The notes beneath the pieces were generated by a model. That model was given only the letters and a program-made list of their open reading frames with translations. It did no database searches and had not been told where the DNA came from. Shown piece after piece: positions 1 through 7,657 of a DNA stretch of 64,000 bases. Positions within the stretch are counted from its first letter, which is position 1, and each line of letters begins with the position of its first letter. Position numbers and translations under genes: made by a program. Source of the stretch: Bhargavaea ullalensis (lineage in GTDB: Bacteria; Bacillota; Bacilli; Bacillales_A; Planococcaceae); assembly GCF_040545425.1 (NCBI RefSeq), contig NZ_JBEPLW010000001.1. The stretch is one strand, 5' to 3'.

Positions 1-1
1 C

Positions 2-259
2 GACAATGCCTATTATCTGACATACGACAATGCATTCAGCGGATACATGTGCTCATTCAACAGCCAGGGCAACCTGACATTCGATCTCATTGCGACCGGC
101 GAGCCGGGCCATCACATGATCGACCTGTATCCGGGTATCTACCAACAGAAAGACAAGGACACGGACATGACGATCGTCCCCCAACTCACCTACTCGACGG
201 ATCATCCGGGCTCGGCCATGCCGGCGATCCGGATGGCATTCGAAGTGACGGAGGAATAA
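2..259 (+). CDS. Hypothetical protein, C-terminal part (5' end outside window)
   Basis: The reading frame is open from the first bases of the window and ends in TAA just before a strong hairpin, so this is the 3' end of a gene beginning upstream. About 85 residues are visible. They are polar and beta-prone, with no membrane segment and no motif I recognise. The ATG at 47 lies inside the open frame and has no convincing ribosome binding site, so it is not used as a start. Function unknown. Confidence 0.6.
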   Translation, partial: DNAYYLTYDNAFSGYMCSFNSQGNLTFDLIATGEPGHHMIDLYPGIYQQKDKDTDMTIVPQLTYSTDHPGSAMPAIRMAFEVTEE

Positions 260-288
260 ACCCAGGAGCATTGGGGCGTTTCCATCAT

Positions 289-327
289 AAAACCCGTCGG
301 CGGGGAAAGTTCCCGCCGACGGGTTTT
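289..327. terminator. Rho-independent terminator, bidirectional
   Basis: A perfect 16-bp inverted repeat (289-304 with 312-327) has a short loop, A4 on one side and T4 on the other. It ends the partial gene on the plus strand and can also serve the leftward spore-protein gene. Confidence 0.9.
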
Positions 328-371
328 CGTATGGTCGTATTGTTTCAGGCCATCCTATTCTAAAGTTTATT

Positions 372-575
372 TTATTCCTGTGTGCCCTTCATTTGCTGCT
401 GGGCTTGGCGGACGAGGCGCTTGGTGATTTCTCCGCCGACGGATCCGTTGGCACGCGCTGTCGTTTCAGAGCCCATTTGAACGCCGAATTCGTTGGCGAT
501 CTCTTCCTTCATCTGGTCGAGTGCCTGGCGGACGCCCGGGACAACAAGTTTGTTCGAGTTGTTGTTGTTTGGCAT
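372..575 (-). CDS. Alpha/beta-type small acid-soluble spore protein (SASP)
   Basis: 67 residues, the usual length for this family. These proteins coat and protect spore DNA and are degraded at germination by the GPR protease. The sequence has the Asn-rich start, the LDQMKEEIANEFGV segment that carries the GPR cleavage region, and the conserved GSVGGEITKRLV DNA-binding segment. The start ATG follows a strong AAAGGAGGGG site. A sigma-G-like promoter lies just upstream, so expression in the forespore is expected. This is the best evidence in the window for a spore-forming lineage. The exact paralogue (sspA/B/C/D type) cannot be decided. Confidence 0.95.
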   Translation of the reverse strand: MPNNNNSNKLVVPGVRQALDQMKEEIANEFGVQMGSETTARANGSVGGEITKRLVRQAQQQMKGTQE

Positions 576-600
576 GTGGTTTCCCCTCCTTTGTTGCCAT

Positions 601-629
601 TAGAATGGCCGTTTGCGAGAAGTCTATCC
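601..629 (-). promoter_or_regulatory. Sigma-G-type promoter of the spore protein gene
   Basis: Read on the minus strand, GGATA (625-629) is followed after 17 bp by CATTCTA (601-607). This fits the forespore sigma-G pattern (gnATR, 17-18 bp, CATnnTA). It sits about 25 bp upstream of the start codon of the SASP gene. Confidence 0.65.
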
Positions 630-840
630 GGACATAAATTTTCCAGTCATCCCGAAAGCGAAGGAGCGGATGGCCGCCTGGATCCCGAGAAGGGCATCAT
701 GGGCAACCGGCCGGAGTACGTTCAGCGGAATCCGTGTGAAGACGAACACAGGCAGACGGATGGAACGGGAAAGACTCAATAATAAAGGTGAACGTTCAGG
801 ACGTGCCGAATCATGAATCATAATGGGAGGCGATGGACGC

Positions 841-1260
841 ATGTACGAGCTGAAAACGAAAGAGACGGATCGCGATGTGTTGGAGTTCATCGAAGAAGTG
901 GAGAATGCGAAAAAACGCCAGGATGCCTATAGGCTGCTGGATTTGTTCACGGAGGTGACGGGATACCCGGCGAAGATGTGGGGGCCGAGCATCATCGGGT
1001 TCGGCCGGTATCATTACAAGTACGCGTCCGGTCACGAGGGCGATGCGCCGCTCGTCGGCTTTTCGCCGCGGAAAGCGAAGATCAGCCTGTACCTGGCCGG
1101 GGATCCGAAAACCGACGAGTTGTTGAAGGACTTCGGAAAGCACACGAGAGGAAAGGCGTGCGTCTACATCAACAAAGTGGATGACATCGACTTGAGTGTG
1201 CTTCAGGAACTCATTCGCCATACGGTCGCTTTCCTGCAGGAACAGTACCCGAAACACTAA
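841..1260 (+). CDS. DUF1801 domain protein
   Basis: 139 residues. The protein matches the DUF1801/YdhG-like family: a small single-domain alpha/beta protein with the MWGPSIIGFG segment and a later YINKVDDID stretch. Members are cytosolic and of unsettled function. The start at 841 is chosen because GGGAGG (825-830) lies 10 bp upstream; ATG 823 lies at the edge of that site. The gene ends at a shared bidirectional terminator facing the leftward symporter gene. Confidence 0.85.
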   Translation: MYELKTKETDRDVLEFIEEVENAKKRQDAYRLLDLFTEVTGYPAKMWGPSIIGFGRYHYKYASGHEGDAPLVGFSPRKAKISLYLAGDPKTDELLKDFGKHTRGKACVYINKVDDIDLSVLQELIRHTVAFLQEQYPKH

Positions 1261-1261
1261 A

Positions 1262-1300
1262 AAAACGAATCAGCTCCCGCTTGGGGGGCTGATTCGTTTT
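1262..1300. terminator. Bidirectional terminator between convergent genes
   Basis: AAAACGAATCAGC pairs with GCTGATTCGTTTT around a C/G-rich loop. It lies between the stop codons of the DUF1801 gene and the leftward symporter gene and touches the latter's stop. Confidence 0.9.
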
Positions 1301-2538
1301 TATTCCGGATAAGCCGGTGATTTCCGGCGCTTCCGGCCATCGATGAACGCGGCGCCGACGATGTCGCCCATGACGTTCGAGGCGGTGCCGCCCATCCCGA
1401 TGAGGGCATCGATGCCGGCGATGAGCGCCACGATCTCAAGCGGCAGGCCGAACACGCCGAGGACGACGGACAAGGTGATGAGTCCGGCTGCCGGCACCCC
1501 GGCGGTCCCGACGGAGATGACCGTGCCGATCAGGACGATGAGGAACAGGTCGGAAAACGACAGGTTCAGGTCCATGATGTTGGCGGCGAACACGATGGAG
1601 GCACCCATGCGCAGCGCGCCGCCGTCCGAGTTGAACACGGCGCCGAGCGGCAGGGAGAAGTTGGCGACCCGTTCGGAGATGCCCGCTTTTTGGGCGGACT
1701 TGATCGCGACCGGAAGCGACGCCAGGCTGCTCGATGTAAAGAACGCCGTGCCGTAGGCTTCCTTCGTATCCTTCAAGAACGGGATGACGTGGAATCCGGC
1801 AAACCGGAGGAAGAACGTATAGACGACTGTCCAGTGGATCAGGATGCCGAGATAAAACACGGCGAGGAACTTGGACAGTGAGAGCAGGGTGCCCAGTCCC
1901 TGGGTGCCGAAAGTGACGGCGCTGATCGCCCCGATGCCGATCGGAGCAACGAGCAGCACGCCGTCCAGGATTTTATAAAACAATTTGTTCAGGGCGGCAA
2001 CCACTCCGCCGAGCAGCTGGCCCTGTTCCGCGAGCTGAGGATCCTTGGAGAAGTTCATCGCGGACAGCGCGGCGCCCATCACAATGGCTGTGAACATGAT
2101 GGCGAGCAGATCGCCCGACGCGAATGCCGAGAACAGGTTTTCCGGCACGACCTGCAGCAGGATGTCGGAAATATGCGGGGTCTGCGGCGGGTCGACCGGC
2201 GCATGGGGGAGGGTCAGCCCCTTGCCCGGACTGATCCAGAGTGCCAGACTGATGCCGATCAGGACGGCAGCGGCCGTTGTCGCCGTGTAGTAGAAGATGA
2301 GCTTCGCACCCAATTTGCCGAGCGTGGCGATGTTCATCTGATTGACCGCCAAGATGACCGTCAAGAACACGATCGGAATCGCGACGAAGCTGAGCAGGTG
2401 GATGAGCAGCGTGCCGACGGGTTTCAGGACGATGGCCTGGTCGCCGATGAGGAGCCCGAGGATGATGCCGGCCACGAACATGACCGAAACCTTCAGGATG
2501 AACGAAGCCTCTTTATATCTTTTCCAAAGCTTTGCCAA
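1300..2538 (-). CDS. Dicarboxylate/amino acid:cation symporter (DAACS family)
   Basis: 412 residues, about eight membrane helices plus the two re-entrant hairpins of the GltP/GltT/DctA family, which take up glutamate, aspartate or C4-dicarboxylates with protons or sodium. The first hairpin carries the serine-rich signature FFTSSSLASLPV. The usual NMDGTA motif reads NSDGGALRMGA, a departure in the substrate/cation region. The last helix has MGGTASNVMGD, where most family members have an arginine that contacts a carboxylate, so the substrate may differ. The start is TTG at 2538 behind AAAGGGAAA; no better ATG is present. Monocistronic. Confidence 0.9.
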   Translation of the reverse strand: MAKLWKRYKEASFILKVSVMFVAGIILGLLIGDQAIVLKPVGTLLIHLLSFVAIPIVFLTVILAVNQMNIATLGKLGAKLIFYYTATTAAAVLIGISLALWISPGKGLTLPHAPVDPPQTPHISDILLQVVPENLFSAFASGDLLAIMFTAIVMGAALSAMNFSKDPQLAEQGQLLGGVVAALNKLFYKILDGVLLVAPIGIGAISAVTFGTQGLGTLLSLSKFLAVFYLGILIHWTVVYTFFLRFAGFHVIPFLKDTKEAYGTAFFTSSSLASLPVAIKSAQKAGISERVANFSLPLGAVFNSDGGALRMGASIVFAANIMDLNLSFSDLFLIVLIGTVISVGTAGVPAAGLITLSVVLGVFGLPLEIVALIAGIDALIGMGGTASNVMGDIVGAAFIDGRKRRKSPAYPE

Positions 2539-2703
2539 AATGAGTTTCCCTTTCTTTCTTTAAATGTCTTGGTGACGTTTATGATAGCGGAACTTTCGTC
2601 GTATATCCATTTTACTACTCGATATACTCCTTGAACATTGGAACCGGGCGTGCCAATTCATACGTGTGTGGTCCTGCCGGAAAGCATGATTGGGGATATT
2701 CAT

Positions 2704-2718
2704 TGAGAATGGTTATCA
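2704..2718. promoter_or_regulatory. Fur-like box
   Basis: TGAGAATGGTTATCA fits the 7-1-7 Fur consensus TGATAATNATTATCA at 13 of 15 positions. It lies about 50 bp upstream of the start of the reductase gene at 2769, a normal place for an iron-responsive operator. Confidence 0.55.
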
Positions 2719-2768
2719 GTTAGTGTAAGGTTGAGTGAGACGGAAATTTTGAAGTGGGGGACTGCCAA

Positions 2769-3491
2769 ATGAAAATATACTGGACGAAGATCAACCGGAT
2801 AATCGACGAAACGCCTGAGGTCAAGACATACATGCTCGACCGCCCGGAAGGCTTTGAATGGGAAGAGGGATCTCACACCCACATGGCATTCGAAGGGTTC
2901 AATGCCGGGGAGAAGCCGAACCGCAGCCTGATCCGCCATATGTCCATTTCGACCCTGCCGCATGAGGGGGCAATCGGAATCACCACCCGCATCCGGGAGC
3001 AGTGCTCGGAGTTCAAGGCGATTTTGCGTGAGATGAAAGTCGGAGATGAAGTCGCAATCTTCAAGACCCATTCAAACGTTCCGCTTAAGCGGGAAGACAA
3101 AAATGTCTACCTGTTGTCGTCGGGCGTCGGCCTGGCCACTTTCCGTCCGCTCGTGCTGGACTTTTTCGAGCGTGCCGACGGGGTCAATCAAATCCACTCG
3201 CTGAACATCGACTCATCGAAAAAGTTCCTGTTCCCGGACGTGTTCGGAGCGGCGCCTGAGCAGAAGTTCACGTCCCGATTTGTCGTGAACCGGAACGAAT
3301 ACTACGAAGAGCTGAAGAACCTTGCGGCGGACGGGGAAGGCCTGTTCTACGTGGTCGGCAGTGACGAGTTCCTCAGGCAGAACATTGATGTTCTGCGCAG
3401 AGTGGGCGTCCGGCCGGAACAGATCATGCTCGACAAGCGGGAAGGACAGCTTGCGGAATTCCTGCCGGTGGACGCGACGGTGATGAGGTGA
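2769..3491 (+). CDS. FAD/NAD(P)-binding oxidoreductase, ferredoxin-reductase fold
   Basis: 240 residues. The N-terminal half is an FAD-binding barrel with the RHMSIS motif (RxxS type). The C-terminal half is the NAD(P)-binding domain, opening with LLSSGVGLATFRPLV. There is no [2Fe-2S] domain, so the electron acceptor is separate. ATG 2769 is preferred because GGGGG at 2756-2760 gives normal spacing; the upstream GTG 2754 overlaps that site. A Fur-like box lies upstream, so a role in iron release from siderophore or haem is a reasonable inference, not shown. The gene stands alone and is followed by a 21-bp-period array. Confidence 0.8.
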   Translation: MKIYWTKINRIIDETPEVKTYMLDRPEGFEWEEGSHTHMAFEGFNAGEKPNRSLIRHMSISTLPHEGAIGITTRIREQCSEFKAILREMKVGDEVAIFKTHSNVPLKREDKNVYLLSSGVGLATFRPLVLDFFERADGVNQIHSLNIDSSKKFLFPDVFGAAPEQKFTSRFVVNRNEYYEELKNLAADGEGLFYVVGSDEFLRQNIDVLRRVGVRPEQIMLDKREGQLAEFLPVDATVMR

Positions 3492-3503
3492 CCTTCCTAC
3501 AGC

Positions 3504-3604
3504 GATAAAAGCAACGCTTCGCCGGATAAAGATAACGCTCGCACCGATAAAAGCAACGCTTCGCCGGATAAAGATAACGCCCGCTCCGATAAAAGCAACG
3601 CTTC
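3504..3604. repeat. Intergenic 21-bp-period array A1 (GATAAA core)
   Basis: Five consecutive units start at 3504, 3525, 3546, 3567 and 3588, exactly 21 bp apart. Each has a 14-bp core, alternating GATAAAAGCAACGC and GATAAAGATAACGC, followed by about 7 variable bases. It lies between the convergent reductase and nhaC genes, before the hairpin at 3634. Confidence 0.9.
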
Positions 3605-3633
3605 ATGATAACCTGAAATTTGCTCAATCTAAA

Positions 3634-3677
3634 AGAGACGAGAATGCAGCCTGGTTGCCGGCTGCGTTCTCGTCTCT
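3634..3677. terminator. Bidirectional terminator after nhaC
   Basis: An 18-bp stem (3634-3651 with 3660-3677, one G-T pair) with an 8-base loop lies just downstream of the nhaC stop. On the minus strand it is followed by TTTTAG. Confidence 0.85.
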
Positions 3678-3679
3678 TC

Positions 3680-5161
3680 TTATTCGTTCACTGCAGATGC
3701 GGGGGAGCGGTCAACGGCTTTGCTGCCGCTTGGGGGCGGAGACATTTCTCCGTCATCGATCTTCGAAATCCCGATCCCCGTATACCCGAGGATGATCGCG
3801 AAGATGAAGCCGGTGTAGCAAAGGATGGCCCACGGTGCGTATTCAAAAACCGAGACGCCGAGCGTGCCGGCCATGAAGACGCCGGCGGACGACCACGGGA
3901 TGAGCGGCACGACGACGGTGCCGGAGTCCTCGAGCGTCCGGGACAGGTTCTTCGCGGCGAGGCCTTTCGACTTGTATGTATCTTTGTAGATCTCGCCCGG
4001 GACGATGATCGACAAGTACGAGTTGCCGGTGACGAGCGCCATCGTGATGCACGAAAGCACGGTCGACAGGATGAGGTCGCCGGTGCGCTTCACGATCTTC
4101 ATGAGCGCTTCGATGATGACTTCAAGCGAACCGGATTTCGTCATGATGCCGGCGAAGATGAACGCGGCGAACGCGATGAGGACGACGCCGGTCATCGACT
4201 GCATGCCGCCCTGGTTGACGAGGCGGGTCACTTCGAAGATGACGCTTTCCGGATTGAATCCGGCTTTCTCGACCATGTCGACGGTGAAACCGGAGACGGT
4301 CGACGCGAAGATGTTCGTGGCGCTGAAGCCCTGATACAGCCAGCCGAGCAGGGCCGCGACGATCGAAGAAAAGATGATGACCGGCAAGGTCGGATGCTTG
4401 CGGATCGATCCGAACAGCACGATCGCCGGCGGCAGGAGCAGAAGCGGGCTGAACTTGAACATCTCTTTGAGTGTCGCGAGCATCTGGGTCATCGTTTCCG
4501 GCGTGTCCACATTGCCGGGGGACAGCTGGAGCCCCGCGATGAAATAGGCGACGAGCGCGATGACGGCGGCGGGGACGGTCGTCCAGAGCATATGCTTGAT
4601 GTGGTCATACAGCTCGCTGCCGGCCGCGATCGGCGCGAGGTTCGTCGTGTCGGACAGGGGAGACAGCTTGTCTCCGAAATAAGCGCCGGAAACGATGGCA
4701 CCGGCCGTTGCGGCGAGGTTTGCGTCCAGCCCGGTCGCGATGCCCATGAGCGCCACGCCGACGGTTCCGACCGATCCCCACGACGTCCCGGTGACGATCG
4801 AGATGAGGGCGGAGACGATGAAGGCGATCACGATCAGGTAGTCCGGGTTGATCAGGTTCAGCCCGTAGTAGATGAGCATCGGGATCGTGCCCGAGATCAT
4901 CCACGTGCCGATCAGAATGCCGATTGAGATCAGAATGAGGATCGACGGCATCGCCTGGCGGATCTTGTCCTGGATGCCGTCCATCATGTCGTCCCATTTC
5001 AGGCCGAGGCGCAGTGCGATGAGCCCGGCGTAAAGGGAGGCGAGGACGAGGAGCGGCTCCGGCGGAAATTTGAACACGCCGTACCCGACGGCGAGCAGGA
5101 GCAGCATGACGACAATGGGCGAGAATGCTTCAAAGAAGTTCGGTCTGCGGATGGATTTCAT
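3680..5161 (-). CDS. nhaC: Na+/H+ antiporter, NhaC family
   Basis: 493 residues, about eleven to twelve membrane helices. The family exchanges cytoplasmic sodium for external protons, and some members exchange organic acids. The conserved blocks TSWGSVGTVGVALMG, SGAYFGDKLSPLSDTTNLAP and the WSSAGVFMAGTLGV region near the end are present. It starts at ATG 5161 behind AAGGAGG, 36 bp after the iadA stop, so the two form an operon. The pairing with a peptidase could mean that the exchanger handles an amino-acid product, but that is inference. The hydrophilic C-terminus is Pro/Ser-rich. Confidence 0.9.
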   Translation of the reverse strand: MKSIRRPNFFEAFSPIVVMLLLLAVGYGVFKFPPEPLLVLASLYAGLIALRLGLKWDDMMDGIQDKIRQAMPSILILISIGILIGTWMISGTIPMLIYYGLNLINPDYLIVIAFIVSALISIVTGTSWGSVGTVGVALMGIATGLDANLAATAGAIVSGAYFGDKLSPLSDTTNLAPIAAGSELYDHIKHMLWTTVPAAVIALVAYFIAGLQLSPGNVDTPETMTQMLATLKEMFKFSPLLLLPPAIVLFGSIRKHPTLPVIIFSSIVAALLGWLYQGFSATNIFASTVSGFTVDMVEKAGFNPESVIFEVTRLVNQGGMQSMTGVVLIAFAAFIFAGIMTKSGSLEVIIEALMKIVKRTGDLILSTVLSCITMALVTGNSYLSIIVPGEIYKDTYKSKGLAAKNLSRTLEDSGTVVVPLIPWSSAGVFMAGTLGVSVFEYAPWAILCYTGFIFAIILGYTGIGISKIDDGEMSPPPSGSKAVDRSPASAVNE

Positions 5162-5197
5162 AAATGGCCTCCTTGGTGACTGACTGGGTGAAGGGGA

Positions 5198-6352
5198 TTA
5201 CCGTTTTTCAAATGTGCCGAACACCCGGATTTCTCCGTCTTTCATCATGCGGCGTCCTTTTGCGAACACGTCCCGGAGTTCGAGCGTTTCCGGATCGAGT
5301 ATGGCGAAATCGGCATCTGCATCTGTCGCGATGCGTCCTTTGCGTCCGAGCTTCAGTGCGCGGGCGGTGTTGGATGTGACGAGCGGCAAGGCTTCATCGA
5401 TGGACATGCCGTGGTCATTCACCGCGGAGATGAACTGCTCGAACAAGGTGCGGGCGCTGGCCACGCCGAGTCCGATCATCTCGCCGGCTTCATTGAAAAC
5501 GGGCAGGCTGCCGTTTCCGTCGGAGGAGAGGGTGAGCTGGTCCATATCACCGCCGCTTTCCTTGTAGTAGCGGATCCATTCGCCGGTGTCGTCGGCCGCC
5601 GTGATGTCGACGAACGAGCCGCGGGCGGCGAGCCGGATGGCGTCGTCGAACAGTTCTTTGCTGCGGCTGATGTGGGTGGCGTAAAGCGTGGTCGGCGGGA
5701 TTTCATAGTTGTCCAGCAGATCGTGCAGCTGCGACAGATAGTTCTTGCCCGGACCGGTATGGAAATGAACGACGCCGGCCTTTCCGCTCAGAAGGCCGCC
5801 GACACGGGCCTGTGCGGCGAGCTTCGACAGTTCCTCGACGGTCGGCTGTCCGGAGCGGGAGTCGGAAATGGCGATTTCCGCGATGCCGACGATCTTGTCG
5901 ATGAGGATGATGTCGTCTTTGGCGTTGCCGGTGATCGTCGGGGTGTCGACGTCGTAGTTGCCGGTGTATATGTAAGTGGTCATTCCTTCCTCTTCGAGCC
6001 CGCGGGCCTTTGCGAGGAGCGAGGTCATGTGGCGGGTCGTGCCGTCCGTGCCGAGCAGTCCGACGGCGGTCGTGATGCCGCCGCTGATGAAGTCGCTGAT
6101 CTGGATTTCCGGCGTGCGCGTGGCGAATCCGCCTTCTCCGCCGCCGCCGATAAAGTGGACGTGCGGATCAAGGAGGCCGGGAATGACCCAGGCGCCGTTA
6201 GCATCGATGACGTCGACTTCGGTGCCTAGGGAAGCGAGCGCCGCCTCGTCGATTTCTCCGATGTGGAGTACTTCATTGCCGGCAAATAAAATCGACTTTC
6301 TGCCAAGCTGTTCGGGGGAGAGGATTTCTCCGTTCTTGATGAGTGTGAGCAT
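5198..6352 (-). CDS. iadA: Isoaspartyl dipeptidase (beta-aspartyl-peptidase)
   Basis: 384 residues, close to the roughly 390 of E. coli IadA. The enzyme hydrolyses beta-aspartyl dipeptides released from damaged proteins. It is an amidohydrolase: the metal-binding HVH is at residues 64-66, further histidines lie in VVHFHTG (about 196-198) and YATHISR (227), and the catalytic Asp is in LSSDGNGS. The position of the carboxylated bridging lysine in E. coli IadA appears to be Glu159 here (AEIAISD). ATG 6352 follows AAAGGAG. First gene of the iadA-nhaC operon, with a good promoter at 6381-6409. Confidence 0.92.
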   Translation of the reverse strand: MLTLIKNGEILSPEQLGRKSILFAGNEVLHIGEIDEAALASLGTEVDVIDANGAWVIPGLLDPHVHFIGGGGEGGFATRTPEIQISDFISGGITTAVGLLGTDGTTRHMTSLLAKARGLEEEGMTTYIYTGNYDVDTPTITGNAKDDIILIDKIVGIAEIAISDSRSGQPTVEELSKLAAQARVGGLLSGKAGVVHFHTGPGKNYLSQLHDLLDNYEIPPTTLYATHISRSKELFDDAIRLAARGSFVDITAADDTGEWIRYYKESGGDMDQLTLSSDGNGSLPVFNEAGEMIGLGVASARTLFEQFISAVNDHGMSIDEALPLVTSNTARALKLGRKGRIATDADADFAILDPETLELRDVFAKGRRMMKDGEIRVFGTFEKR

Positions 6353-6380
6353 GAGTGCATCTCCTTTCCTACAGTGAAAT

Positions 6381-6409
6381 AGTATATTCTAAATAGTGAT
6401 TTGTGTCAC
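6381..6409 (-). promoter_or_regulatory. Sigma-A-type promoter of iadA-nhaC
   Basis: On the minus strand GTGACA (6404-6409) is followed after 17 bp by TATACT (6381-6386), about 30 bp before the iadA start. Confidence 0.7.
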
Positions 6410-6456
6410 TAAGTTGGGAGAAGATAAACGTTTCTGTCGATGGACGATCAAGCAAA

Positions 6457-6490
6457 AGAGGAGGAACGCGGATGCGTCCCTCCTCTTTCG
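6457..6490 (-). terminator. Terminator after the GNAT gene
   Basis: AAAGAGGAGG pairs with CCTCCTCTTT around an inner ACGC/GCGT stem with a GGAT loop, just past the GNAT stop. On the minus strand it ends in a TTTTG run. Confidence 0.85.
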
Positions 6491-6494
6491 TTCG

Positions 6495-6947
6495 TTATTC
6501 CAAAATGAGCTTCATGCCTTCATGGCTTGCAGTGAAGCCGAGCTTTTCATAGAAGCGGAGGGCGTCCGGACGCTGTTTGTCGGTCGTGAGCTGGACGAGT
6601 CCGCATCCTTCGGCTTCTGCGCGCCGGATGGCTTCGCGGAAAAGCGCTTCACCGACTTTTTGCCCCCGGTGCTTCCTGTCGATGCGCACGCCTTCAATGA
6701 GTGCGCGTTTCATGCCGAGCCGGGAGAGGCCGGGGATGAAGGTGAGCTGCAGGCAGCCGATGATGTTCCCGTCTTCCACTGCCAGCAGGATCTCGTTTCC
6801 GCCCTGCGATTCCATTTCGGAAAATGCACGAATATACGAATCGGGCAGCGGGTCTTCAAATCTTTCCCGTCTGGACCCGAGCTCATCGTCAGCCAGAAGC
6901 CGGACGATTTCCGGCAAGTCCTGCCGGGCGGCTGTCTTGAAATGCAT
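6495..6947 (-). CDS. GNAT family N-acetyltransferase
   Basis: 150 residues, a single acetyl-CoA-dependent transferase domain. The acetyl-CoA-binding motif is the R/Q-x-x-G-x-G/A-like stretch RKHRGQKVGEALF, followed by the typical C-terminal RPDALRFYEKLGF. The acceptor cannot be predicted. ATG 6947 follows AAAGGAGG. It stands alone, with its own terminator at 6457-6490. Confidence 0.9.
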   Translation of the reverse strand: MHFKTAARQDLPEIVRLLADDELGSRRERFEDPLPDSYIRAFSEMESQGGNEILLAVEDGNIIGCLQLTFIPGLSRLGMKRALIEGVRIDRKHRGQKVGEALFREAIRRAEAEGCGLVQLTTDKQRPDALRFYEKLGFTASHEGMKLILE

Positions 6948-7031
6948 TTCCCATTCCTCCTTTGGTAAGCGGTGGATCGGCCGACTCTATTTTTATTCAT
7001 TCGACTTCCCGAGCAGGGAATCCTCCGGCAC

Positions 7032-7064
7032 ACAAAAACCGGCACCCGCTTGCGGGATGCCGGT
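7032..7064 (-). terminator. Terminator of the queuosine unit
   Basis: ACCGGC..CCCGC pairs with GCGGG..GCCGGT (7038-7064). On the minus strand it is followed by TTTTTG. It lies just after the stop of the VUT transporter gene. Confidence 0.9.
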
Positions 7065-7073
7065 GGGCCGAGG

Positions 7074-7625
7074 TCAGTTTGCAGTCGTTGCGAAATACGG
7101 GTCTTCTCTCCGGATGAAGCGCGTCCGGCTCAGGATGAGGGCGCCGGCCATCTGGAGCGTCGTCTTGACGATGACTTGTCCGAGTATGGCGAACGGGACG
7201 GCTTCCCAGGGGAGGAACCCGGCGCCGAGCGGGCTGAGCCCGATGATGACGAAGACGGCGGAGTCCAGCAGTCCGCCGGCGGTGCCGCTGTAGAAGACGC
7301 GCCAGGCCATCGGCAGCTTGACCCGTGAGTAGACTTCCGTGTCGGCCGTTTCCGCAAGCGCGAATGAAAGGGCGGAGGCGGCGACGATCATGAGCGTGTC
7401 GCCGAGCAGGAACGAGACGATCGCGGACAGCGCGAGCGCCGTGACGATGACCATGTAAGTTTTCCTGCGGCCGTACCGGTTCTGGACGAGGTCGCGGAAA
7501 ATGAACGTTGCGCCGACGAAGAACGTCCCCATCGGCACGATGAAGACGCCGAATTGGAATGGCTGGAGGGCGGCGGTGATGACGTTGGCGATGACGATGG
7601 ATATCAGGTAGAGGAAGATTCTCAT
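7074..7625 (-). CDS. VUT/YhhQ family transporter, probable queuosine precursor uptake
   Basis: 183 residues with about five to six membrane helices. The VUT (YhhQ) family imports queuosine precursors such as preQ0 and preQ1. The charged RDLVQNRYGRRKTYM loop after the second helix and the AETADTEVYSRVK segment are family hallmarks. ATG 7625 follows AAGGAG, 32 bp after the queC stop. As the last gene of the riboswitch-led queF-queC unit it is very probably a preQ0/preQ1 salvage transporter. The length is on the short side for the family. Confidence 0.85.
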   Translation of the reverse strand: MRIFLYLISIVIANVITAALQPFQFGVFIVPMGTFFVGATFIFRDLVQNRYGRRKTYMVIVTALALSAIVSFLLGDTLMIVAASALSFALAETADTEVYSRVKLPMAWRVFYSGTAGGLLDSAVFVIIGLSPLGAGFLPWEAVPFAILGQVIVKTTLQMAGALILSRTRFIRREDPYFATTAN

Positions 7626-7657
7626 GTGCAGTTCTCCTTGGTGATCGGATTGGCGGG

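Noticed and set aside
3620..4927. 435-codon plus-strand frame opposite nhaC
   Set aside because: Asp/Arg-rich product typical of a GC-rich antisense frame; nhaC on the other strand is a well-formed transporter.
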